DNA of 64,000 bases from Halioglobus sp. (lineage in GTDB: Bacteria; Pseudomonadota; Gammaproteobacteria; Pseudomonadales; Halieaceae), in the NCBI GenBank assembly GCA_029246385.1, contig JAQWNG010000034.1:62001-126000 (forward strand). Direction: 5' to 3'. A program made the translations under genes and the position numbers. The notes below the pieces were generated by a model. It saw nothing but the letters and a program-made list of their open reading frames with translations, was not told the DNA's origin and made no database searches. Below, one piece after another: positions 56,773-64,000 of this stretch (its first letter is position 1; every line of letters begins with the position of its first letter).

Positions 56773-58365
56773 ATGAATCCTGTGACCTCAAAGTCGACAG
56801 CCGCTAGCGGCACAGACCGGATGATGCTAGCAATGCTGTTCATCTCAATTGGGTCTCTAGGTTTCATCTTCACCGATAGCCTGCTGGAAATGGAGTATCG
56901 GTGGTCATCAATGGAGCAATATAGCTACGGCTATATGGTCCCCATCGTGGCTCTCTTTCTGTTATGGCAAAAAATAGGCGAGCTGAAATCTATGGATTGG
57001 CAGCCTACCTGGTGGTCCTTCAGCTTGATGGCGTTAGCGCTGCTCGGCTGGTGCCTAGGTGAGCTCAGCGCTCTGTTCATTATTGTGCACTACAGTTTTT
57101 TATTGTCGGTAATTGCACTGACAATGGCGGTGACTGGTTGGCGCGGCGCGCGACTATTGTGGGCGGCCCTGCTTTATCTCATATTCATGATACCGCTCCC
57201 ATCATTTATTTTGAATCAACTCTCTGCTGAATTGCAGTTGATATCAACGCAGATTGGCGTTGCTGTTATCCGTCTACTGGATATCAGTGTATTTGCAGAA
57301 GGTAATGTTATTGACCTCGGAAGTTATCAGCTACAAGTCGTGGAGGCCTGCAGCGGTCTGAACTATTTATTCCCATTGATGAGCTTTGGGTTTTTAATTG
57401 CGGTCTTATATGAAGGCAGGCTATGGCACCGCTGGCTTATTTTTTTAGCGACAATTCCTATTACGGTTTTAATGAATAGTCTACGTATCGGCATCATCGG
57501 GGTAACGGTCGAATACTGGGGAATCTCTGCAGCAGAAGGGTTTTTGCATTCATTTGAAGGTTGGTTCGTCTTTATGGCGTGTCTGGCCCTGCTCACGCTG
57601 TTGATTTGGACACTTAATATCCGCAACACAGACGGTCGCAGTGCACTCCATAGGATCAACCTTTTTTACGCATCCCCGGCGGAAATAAAGGTTATCCCGT
57701 CAGGCAAGCGAGCGACAAACGGCACCCTCATGGCTGCCATGATTCTATGCGTCTTGGCTCTCCCTGCGAGCATGATTCTTACCACTGCGGACGAAATCGC
57801 TCCCGAGCGCGAGCTTTTTTCGCAGTTTCCGCTAATTAAAGACGAATGGGTTGGCCAAGATGATGTCATCGAGGAGCGAGTTCTTGATAAGCTTCTTTTG
57901 TCTGACTACATCCTAGCTGATTACCGCCGTTCCAGTGACGCCATGCCGGTCAACTTGTACGTCGCCTACTATGGCTCGCAACGCACTGGCGCTGCCATTC
58001 ACTCACCGCGCAGCTGTATTCCCGGTGGCGGGTGGGAAATCACTGACTTAGAGCAGCTACAACTGTCTGACGCCTTGGGAACGGACGGGCCTTCCGTTAA
58101 TAGGGCTATCATTCAACTGGGAGACCAGCGTCAGCTGGTCTATTACTGGTTTCAGCAACGCGGCCGCACATTTACAAATGAATATATGGCTAAGTGGTAC
58201 CTTTTTCTAGACGGGATCACCATGGCCCGCAGCGATGGCGCATTGGTCCGCCTCATTACGCCTATGCCACCAAATAGCGATGCAGCCGAAGCGGATCAGC
58301 GCTTACAGGAGTTCCTGCGCGAGTTTTACCCTGAGCTAAGTCGGTTCATTCCGGGCGAGAACTAA
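56773..58365 (+). CDS. Exosortase fused to EpsI domain (XrtD-like)
   Basis: A 530-residue protein. Residues 1-285 form a multi-helix exosortase with the catalytic triad Cys193 (VVEACSGLNYLF), Arg238 (MNSLRIGIIG) and His259 (FLHSFEGWF). Exosortases cut and transfer secreted proteins carrying C-terminal PEP-CTERM-like tags. A further helix (about 318-337) leads to an EpsI domain with its hallmark HSPRSCIPGGGWEI (Cys415). EpsI is separate in many loci; the fused form resembles exosortase D, which acts on VPLPA-type tags. No tagged substrate is visible in the window. Confidence 0.85.
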   Translation: MNPVTSKSTAASGTDRMMLAMLFISIGSLGFIFTDSLLEMEYRWSSMEQYSYGYMVPIVALFLLWQKIGELKSMDWQPTWWSFSLMALALLGWCLGELSALFIIVHYSFLLSVIALTMAVTGWRGARLLWAALLYLIFMIPLPSFILNQLSAELQLISTQIGVAVIRLLDISVFAEGNVIDLGSYQLQVVEACSGLNYLFPLMSFGFLIAVLYEGRLWHRWLIFLATIPITVLMNSLRIGIIGVTVEYWGISAAEGFLHSFEGWFVFMACLALLTLLIWTLNIRNTDGRSALHRINLFYASPAEIKVIPSGKRATNGTLMAAMILCVLALPASMILTTADEIAPERELFSQFPLIKDEWVGQDDVIEERVLDKLLLSDYILADYRRSSDAMPVNLYVAYYGSQRTGAAIHSPRSCIPGGGWEITDLEQLQLSDALGTDGPSVNRAIIQLGDQRQLVYYWFQQRGRTFTNEYMAKWYLFLDGITMARSDGALVRLITPMPPNSDAAEADQRLQEFLREFYPELSRFIPGEN

Positions 58366-58370
58366 AGACT

Positions 58371-59996
58371 ATGATTCAGCTTCTATATCTATACAGTTTT
58401 TTCATAGGGTTATTGTCATCGCTGATATTAATCCCGCTTTTAGTAAAATACGCAAGCAAACTGGGTCTAGTAGATAACCCTGTCGGGAGCTTACGAAAAC
58501 TCCATAAAGCTCCGATGCCACGCAGTGGTGGACTCGGTATTATTATTCCAACGGCTATTGCAATACTCGTTATCTTGCCATGGAATGACGCTATTTTAAG
58601 CTTCCTGGTTAGTAGCCTAGTTATCGTCGGTTTTGGACTGCTGGATGATGTTATGGAGCTCAAGCCAGCTCAAAAGCTCATCGGGCAGACATTGGGGGTC
58701 TGCCTTGCGATGGTCGGAGGCATGGTCATCAGCACCGTACCGTTTATTGATGATGCTCCGATCTGGATGAGTTATGCGCTGACCTTTGTCTTCGTTATGG
58801 CTGTTATCAACGGCGTGAATTTTTCGGATGGTATGGACGGACTCGCCGCCGGCACAACGCTTATGGCGCTAGTAGTGATCTTTCTTCTAGCGGTAGCTAG
58901 TAATAACGCTCAAGTCGCCATTATTGCCGCGTCCATCTGCGCGGCATTGGTTGGATTTTTACGCTTCAATACACATCCGGCAACTATTTTTATGGGTGAT
59001 GCCGGAAGCCAGTTTTTGGGTTTTAGTGTCGCCTGGCTGGCCATAACCCTCAGTCAAGCTGAAGCATCAACTCTAACCCCGTTACTGCCATTGCTCATTT
59101 TAGGTATTCCGATTATGGATGTCCTGCAGGTCGTTTGTGTAAGGGTCAAAAAGAAGCTTCCGCTACCGGGCCCTGACAAAGAGCATTTCCATCACCAGAT
59201 TGCCAAACTTGGCTTGACTCAGGCGAGTGTCGTGGCAACGGTCTACATCCTACAACTCATCCTGCTTTTTGGCGCTTTCTTAGTGAAGCATGACACAGAC
59301 ACGACAGCATTCGGTTTTTACGTCTTTTACCTAGCTGGGGTCTTGGGGCTACTGTACTTAGCGCATATGCAAGGCTGGACAGTGGGAGGCGCGAAAGCGT
59401 TTGAAGGTCATAATCGGCGGAACGGCGTCTTTAGGCGAGTCAGCGCTTTGCATCCTTATTCAGGAAAATTCTATGGCGCCGTCACAGCCGGCCTATTGTG
59501 GGTGTTTGCAGTAATTTCTACGGGAATGCCAAAGGGCTTAATTTATATAGCCCTGATCGTAGCAATTAGCATAGTGTCTCTCAGACTCATAGCAAAAGGC
59601 CGATGGACCTTATTAATCGCGAGAGTCTCTACCTACACGGCAAGTACGTTCTGCGTATATGGAATGACGCTGTCATTAGGACCTCAGGACTTATTCGGCA
59701 TTTTTGACCTGTTTCTTATTAGTTTGACTATCTTGTTGGCGATCTCCATCCGCACCACCCGCAAAAAGTACTTCTGGCTGACGCCACAAGACTTACTTGT
59801 CCTATTTTTTGTTATATTGCTTGCCCCTTCGTTATCCTTAGACCTCGGGCCAGGCGTGAACGCCGGCGCCCTTGTATACAAGACCATCTTACTGCTTTAT
59901 CTTTGTGAATATGTTCTCGCTAGAGGCTATCTTGCCCAGAAGCGGCTCACCACCGCCGCGTTGTTTTCATTATTCCTTCTTTCAATAAACCTTTGA
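58371..59996 (+). CDS. WecA/MraY-type undecaprenyl-phosphate glycosyl-1-phosphate transferase with C-terminal membrane extension
   Basis: A 541-residue membrane protein. The first 330 residues are a polyprenyl-phosphate sugar-1-phosphate transferase: PRSGGLGIIIP, GLLDDVMELKPAQKLIGQ, NGVNFSDGMDGLAAGTTLMA (20 residues; the catalytic Asp pair), TIFMGDAGSQFLGF, and PDKEHFHHQIAKLGLT (HHH-like motif). It would load the first sugar onto undecaprenyl phosphate. About 200 extra residues with several membrane helices follow; typical WecA proteins end near residue 360. The start is five bases after the exosortase stop. Confidence 0.85.
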   Translation: MIQLLYLYSFFIGLLSSLILIPLLVKYASKLGLVDNPVGSLRKLHKAPMPRSGGLGIIIPTAIAILVILPWNDAILSFLVSSLVIVGFGLLDDVMELKPAQKLIGQTLGVCLAMVGGMVISTVPFIDDAPIWMSYALTFVFVMAVINGVNFSDGMDGLAAGTTLMALVVIFLLAVASNNAQVAIIAASICAALVGFLRFNTHPATIFMGDAGSQFLGFSVAWLAITLSQAEASTLTPLLPLLILGIPIMDVLQVVCVRVKKKLPLPGPDKEHFHHQIAKLGLTQASVVATVYILQLILLFGAFLVKHDTDTTAFGFYVFYLAGVLGLLYLAHMQGWTVGGAKAFEGHNRRNGVFRRVSALHPYSGKFYGAVTAGLLWVFAVISTGMPKGLIYIALIVAISIVSLRLIAKGRWTLLIARVSTYTASTFCVYGMTLSLGPQDLFGIFDLFLISLTILLAISIRTTRKKYFWLTPQDLLVLFFVILLAPSLSLDLGPGVNAGALVYKTILLLYLCEYVLARGYLAQKRLTTAALFSLFLLSINL

Positions 59997-60026
59997 GCGT
60001 TCTACTCAATCCACGAGGCCATATCA

Positions 60027-62417
60027 ATGCAGTATAAACCCTTTGCCCTTTTCTTTCTGATACAGCTGACGCTTATAGCTTTTCTTGGGGGATGCTCATC
60101 AAGCGAGGAACAGCAGGCGAATTATTTAAAGCGTGCGCAGGCACAATATGATGCCGGTGATCTTAAAAAAGCGCGCATAGAGCTAAAAAATGTTCTACAA
60201 ATCAACCGCTACAACCCTCCAGCTCGATACCTGCAAGCCCTTATAAACATGGAGGATGCTAACTGGCGCGACGCTCACAAAAATTTGGTTCTGGCGATCG
60301 AGTATGACCCTGATTTTATCGATGCGCGCATAAAACTGGGCGGACTTTATCTAAGCGTTTTTGGGTCTGACGAGAATATTCTCGAACAAGCGGATCTCGT
60401 ATTAGCGATAGACCCTGGCAATGCAGACGCCCACGCACTCCGCTCCAGCGTATTTCGGCGTCAAAGAAAAGACGCAGATGCCATCAAAGAGGCGGAGCTC
60501 GGACTAAACAGTGTGCCCGGTCACGTCGGCGCTAGCGCCGCACTAGCCGCAATCTACATGAAAGACGACCCTGAGCTCGCGCTTTCGTACATTAACACTA
60601 GCATTGCCATCAACCCTTCCGATCGCGCCGCTAAAGGAATAAAGCTACTTTTATTAACTCAGCAAAGTAACCATGACGCCGCCATCGCTGTGTTCAAAGA
60701 ACTTATTGCAGATGACCCAGAAGACATAACATATTACCGGCTTTTGCTTGACTACCTTCGAGAGCAAGATCGCGGCGATGAGGTAGATGCGCTATTACGT
60801 AATCTCGCTACTTCGCCTCCAGATAATGTTGAGATAAAGGTCTGGCTAGCTCAGAGCTTAGACCGCGAGACTTTAAGCGACATCTCAGAAAGCACCATTA
60901 AGGGCTTTATTATCGAGCACCCAGAGGAATATGAGCTGCGTTTTGCCCTGACGTCACTCTATTTAAGATCGCAGCGCCCGACAGACGCGGACAGGGTTCT
61001 CCGAGAAATTATCGCACTCGACGAAGATGGCGCTGATGCACAATCTGCCCGCGGGACCATTGCCACCTTGGCATGGGGGGTGGACAAAGATCGAGCCGCG
61101 TCAGAGGCGATGACAGACGAGATATTGGCTATAGAGGACAGCAATGCAACTGCCCTAGGATTGAAAGCGACCTTCAAACTCATAGATGGTGATAGTATAG
61201 GTGCAATCACCAATCTACGCACTGCGTTAAAGTCTGATCCAACGGCAGTTGGTATAGCGCTTATGCTCGGTGACGCATATACCGCAAATAATTCTGCAGA
61301 TCTTGCGGTCGACGCTTACCGTAATGCACTTGAGTTGTCACCCAACAACGCCACTGCGGTGCAAAAGGTTTCTAAGATACTGATCAATCAGAAAGACTAC
61401 ACTGCCGCAGACTCAATACTGAAGGATTATCTGGAGCAAGCGCCAAAAAATATAGAGATTCGTGTTTTATTAATCGAATCTTATATGCTGCAGCAACGGT
61501 GGAATGATGCATTAGCCTCTGCACAAATAATAGCCGATCAAGAGGGGCAACTGACTCGAGGTATTTACCTGAGAGGTCGCGTGCGATACGCGCAGAAGGA
61601 ATACCCTGCGGCGATCGGGGCATTTAAAGAAGTCCTGCAAATTGAGCCAAATGCTGTTGAAGCCCTTTCATATCTCGTCAATACCTTGCTAGTAATGGAA
61701 GAAGTCGCCGCCGCAGAAGAATACTTATCGCGGCATATAAGCGCATATCCGCAGCAAGAACATGCGCTCGAGCTGCAAGGAGGGGTGTACTTAGCCTCCG
61801 GCGATCCTGATGCCGCCATCGAGAGCTATCGTGCTGCACTTACTATAAACCCTGAACAATTGTCTGCGCAAATCGCTCTGGGTAGAGCGCTTCAAGCAGA
61901 AGGCGACTTAGTAGGGTCACTTCAAGCGTATGAAGATGGCCTACAATTATCGCCCCAAAATGTCGGCCTGCTAAACCTCAAAGCCGGATTGTTGGAAGCT
62001 ATGAAACGCTACCAGGATGCAGCAGATATATACAACGCAGTGTTAGCCATCGACGACGGTCAGGCCGTCGCATCAAACAACTTGGCCATGCTTTTAGTCG
62101 ATCACTTTCCGAGCGACGAAAGCTATTCTCGAGCGCTTCAGCTAACCGCTGAGTTCGAAGATAGTGATATAGCGGCGCTTCTCGATACTCGTGGCTGGGT
62201 TTACTACCAAATACAAGATTATGCTAACGCTAAGAGATTGTTACAGCGAGCAGTTGCAGCAGATGTCGATGAAAGCGTGTTTCGATTCCATTTAGGAATG
62301 ACATATTACAAACTTGGAGATAAAGATTCTGCCAAAATAGAACTAGAAAAATCTCTTGCTAATAAGCAGACATTTACAGGCTCTGATGAGGCGTCTAGAT
62401 TACTACAGCAACTTTAA
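60027..62417 (+). CDS. PrsT-type TPR lipoprotein of the exosortase locus
   Basis: A 796-residue protein with a lipoprotein signal peptide; the lipobox is FLGGC with lipidated Cys23. The rest is a chain of tetratricopeptide repeats, many ending in the AL-x-INP/LSP pattern (YDPDFIDARIKLGGLYL, SPNNATAVQKVSKIL, NPEQLSAQIALGRALQ). This is the PEP-CTERM-locus TPR lipoprotein family, slightly shorter than usual. It probably scaffolds export proteins in the periplasm. It is the last gene of the plus-strand operon, convergent with the glycosyltransferase. Confidence 0.85.
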   Translation: MQYKPFALFFLIQLTLIAFLGGCSSSEEQQANYLKRAQAQYDAGDLKKARIELKNVLQINRYNPPARYLQALINMEDANWRDAHKNLVLAIEYDPDFIDARIKLGGLYLSVFGSDENILEQADLVLAIDPGNADAHALRSSVFRRQRKDADAIKEAELGLNSVPGHVGASAALAAIYMKDDPELALSYINTSIAINPSDRAAKGIKLLLLTQQSNHDAAIAVFKELIADDPEDITYYRLLLDYLREQDRGDEVDALLRNLATSPPDNVEIKVWLAQSLDRETLSDISESTIKGFIIEHPEEYELRFALTSLYLRSQRPTDADRVLREIIALDEDGADAQSARGTIATLAWGVDKDRAASEAMTDEILAIEDSNATALGLKATFKLIDGDSIGAITNLRTALKSDPTAVGIALMLGDAYTANNSADLAVDAYRNALELSPNNATAVQKVSKILINQKDYTAADSILKDYLEQAPKNIEIRVLLIESYMLQQRWNDALASAQIIADQEGQLTRGIYLRGRVRYAQKEYPAAIGAFKEVLQIEPNAVEALSYLVNTLLVMEEVAAAEEYLSRHISAYPQQEHALELQGGVYLASGDPDAAIESYRAALTINPEQLSAQIALGRALQAEGDLVGSLQAYEDGLQLSPQNVGLLNLKAGLLEAMKRYQDAADIYNAVLAIDDGQAVASNNLAMLLVDHFPSDESYSRALQLTAEFEDSDIAALLDTRGWVYYQIQDYANAKRLLQRAVAADVDESVFRFHLGMTYYKLGDKDSAKIELEKSLANKQTFTGSDEASRLLQQL

Positions 62418-62498
62418 ACTCTCAGCTGGGATTGTTGCTGACTAATCTGACGAAAACGCGGGAGTAAGCTATGCTACTGCTATACGGCTTGTATGTGA

Positions 62499-63692
62499 CT
62501 ACATGAACAGCAGTCGATAAGCCTCAAGTAATTTTGGCTCTTCATACTCCCACTCTAGTTCGGTAATAATACGGTTTCGGCCGAAATCACCCATAGATTT
62601 TCGCCTAGCCGGATCATCAAGCAATGAGAGTATATTTTCTGCTAAGTCTTTCGCGTCATTTTTGCGAGCGTAGAGCGACGCCTCCTGAGCTGAAAAACGG
62701 CCTTCGCTTAAATCAAATTGCACAATAGGTTTGGCCAACGCCATATATTCCATAATTTTATTCATCGTAGACTTATCGTTCATATCATTAGCCACGTCAG
62801 GATTCACACAAACATCGGCTGTGTTAAGCATTTGCAGCATCTGCTGATCTGAAACACGTCCGGTGAACGTGACATAGGCCTCTACACCTAACTCCTTTGC
62901 ATAAGCCTGCAGACTAGCAAGCTCCGTTCCGCCTCCTACCAATCCAAAGTGCACATCAGTTCGGCACTTGTGCTCTACAATGTATTGCAGAGAGCGCAGC
63001 AGGTAATCGATGCCTTCTTGCTTGCCCATAACTCCAACATAACCGATTAGATATTTCCGACCTTTTTTAAGCGCGGGCACTGGTTCGATGATTCTCAATC
63101 GGTCAAGTTTTGGGCCGCTTCTGACGACGGTCACTTTGTCTGGACACATACCGCCGCGTTTTATTGCTATCTGCTTGTAGGATTCGTTAGTGGCGATGGA
63201 TCTGTCGGCCGTTTTAAACGTGAGTCTCTCGCACAGTAGCATTAATCGATAAAATAAATCGCGGCGACCAAACTTGGCTTCATAAAGTTCAGGATTAATG
63301 TCGTGGTGGTCGAAAAGAAATTTTTTTCGAAAAAACAGCTTAAAAAATCCACCAACAAGAAAGATCAAGTCTGGTGGGTTGCAGGCGTGTATTGCATCAA
63401 AGCCGCGACTAAACAGCACCTTAAAGGACAAGTAAAACTCCCAATATAGCGCCACACTGTACTCAAGTGCATAGCCCAAGGCACCTTCAGCCTCCGGAGG
63501 CAATGGATGCCGATAAATATGGATTCCTTCTAGGCATTCATACTTTTTTTCATATCCCTTGCCCGTAGGACAGATAATCGTAACTTGGTAACCATGTTGA
63601 TGCAGGGTCGTCGCTTCTTGCCAAACTCGACGGTCGAATGGAGAAGGAAGATTTTCGACTATAAAAAGAATTCGCTTACCAGCAGATACCAT
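62499..63692 (-). CDS. Group 4 glycosyltransferase
   Basis: A 397-residue GT-B glycosyltransferase of the GT4 type. The N-terminal domain has RILFIVENLPSPFDRRVWQE (20 residues) and IICPTGKGYEKKYE; the C-terminal domain has IGYVGVMGKQEGIDYLLRSL and the E-x7-E-like region NDKSTMNKIMEYMALAKP. The donor is probably a nucleotide sugar. ATG 63692 overlaps the upstream dehydrogenase stop by 17 bases, which suggests coupled translation; ATG 63707 is possible. It probably extends the polysaccharide started by the WecA-like enzyme. Confidence 0.88.
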   Translation of the reverse strand: MVSAGKRILFIVENLPSPFDRRVWQEATTLHQHGYQVTIICPTGKGYEKKYECLEGIHIYRHPLPPEAEGALGYALEYSVALYWEFYLSFKVLFSRGFDAIHACNPPDLIFLVGGFFKLFFRKKFLFDHHDINPELYEAKFGRRDLFYRLMLLCERLTFKTADRSIATNESYKQIAIKRGGMCPDKVTVVRSGPKLDRLRIIEPVPALKKGRKYLIGYVGVMGKQEGIDYLLRSLQYIVEHKCRTDVHFGLVGGGTELASLQAYAKELGVEAYVTFTGRVSDQQMLQMLNTADVCVNPDVANDMNDKSTMNKIMEYMALAKPIVQFDLSEGRFSAQEASLYARKNDAKDLAENILSLLDDPARRKSMGDFGRNRIITELEWEYEEPKLLEAYRLLFM

Positions 63693-64000
63693 CGTACCGT
63701 CCTGCAATACTGCGATGATTAACTATCCTGACAAGATCAACAATCACCTGCGCTTCGCTTGTCATGCCCATAATGTCTTTAAATTCGTGCGCACCGTTAC
63801 CAATAACAATGGTCTGCCCATGGGAAATCGCTTCTTCAATGGTGTCCACCATCAGAGAGGAAATGTGGGGAATAGCATTAAGAATGTAGTCTTTATTGGC
63901 GCCTGTAAGTCTTGCGAGATTCACGCTTCTATCATAAAGGCAAAGATCATATCCCTTGCCTATAAGGCGCTCTACCACCTCAACCAATGGACTTTCTCGT
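63676..64000 (-). CDS. AlgD-like GDP-mannose/UDP-glucose 6-dehydrogenase, C-terminal part (cut by window edge)
   Basis: The last 108 codons of a nucleotide-sugar dehydrogenase. The fragment reads RESPLVEVVERLIGKGYDL at its N-terminal end, then GANKDYILNAIPHISSLM and ends GRYDGICW. This resembles the C-terminal substrate-binding domain of AlgD (GDP-mannose 6-dehydrogenase) more than UDP-glucose dehydrogenase, but I cannot see the catalytic domain. It would supply a uronic acid, suggesting an acidic exopolysaccharide. The reading frame is open to the window end. Confidence 0.85.
   Translation of the reverse strand, partial: RESPLVEVVERLIGKGYDLCLYDRSVNLARLTGANKDYILNAIPHISSLMVDTIEEAISHGQTIVIGNGAHEFKDIMGMTSEAQVIVDLVRIVNHRSIAGRYDGICW

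Overview
The window is one continuous stretch of chromosomal housekeeping DNA from a gammaproteobacterium. The gene order closely follows two blocks of the Pseudomonas chromosome (gshB-tonB-yqgE-ruvX-pilU/T-yggS-proC-yggT-metXW-rdgB-hemW, then rpoH-ftsXEY-rsmD-coaD; and coaBC-algC-argB-pyrE-crc-rph-yicC-gmk-rpoZ-spoT-ridA-oxyR-recG-rubredoxin-ubiCA). It also keeps the coaD-mutM-rpmG-rpmB-radC-coaBC-slmA-pyrE-rph-yicC linkage known from E. coli. With moderate GC, type IV pilus retraction ATPases and an exosortase-type exopolysaccharide locus, a marine or aquatic Cellvibrionales/OMG-type bacterium is the best guess; this is inference, since no rRNA gene is present. I saw no tRNA, rRNA, CRISPR array, insertion sequence or phage gene.

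Layout. 1-3186 (minus): tkt-epd-pgk (pgk cut by the window edge). 3296-8622 (plus): an S-adenosylmethionine-cycle operon, an ArsR-methyltransferase fusion regulator (SahR-like) with a perfect 30-bp palindromic operator, then metK-ahcY-metF-rsmE. 8619-9869 (minus): a membrane-anchored esterase. 10018-12908 (plus): gshB, an odd TonB-like protein, yqgE, ruvX. 12921-15133 (minus): pilT-pilU. 15250-21387 (plus): yggS, proC, yggT, metX-metW, DUF4426, rdgB, hemW. 21389-26290 (minus): ftsY-ftsE-ftsX, rpoH, DUF423, trmB; a perfect CIRCE element lies just before rpoH. 26371-27545 (plus): rsmD, coaD. 27558-29714 (minus): mutM, rpmB-rpmG with promoter and terminator, radC. 29815-34147 (plus): coaBC, algC, argB, slmA, with dut absent from its usual place. 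34194-50974: pyrE, crc-like, rph, yicC, gmk, rpoZ, spoT, ridA, an epimerase, oxyR, recG, DUF1415, a rubredoxin-reductase fusion, ubiC-ubiA, a FemAB-like protein and yaaA.

51400-62417 (plus) is an exopolysaccharide/exosortase locus: outer-membrane export protein, PEP-CTERM-type beta-barrel, Wzz-like chain-length protein, tyrosine-kinase-like ATPase, ExeA-like ATPase, an exosortase fused to EpsI (XrtD-like), a WecA-type initiating transferase and a PrsT-type TPR lipoprotein. On the opposite strand at the end are a group 4 glycosyltransferase and the end of an AlgD-like GDP-mannose/UDP-glucose dehydrogenase. Together these could start, extend, export and regulate the length of a polysaccharide and sort surface proteins with C-terminal exosortase tags, although no tagged substrate is encoded here.

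The most notable signals are the CIRCE element on rpoH, the self-contained SahR-like SAM-cycle operon with its operator, the fused exosortase-EpsI locus, the rubredoxin-reductase fusion with an upstream palindrome, and a probable gene remnant just upstream of the polysaccharide locus.
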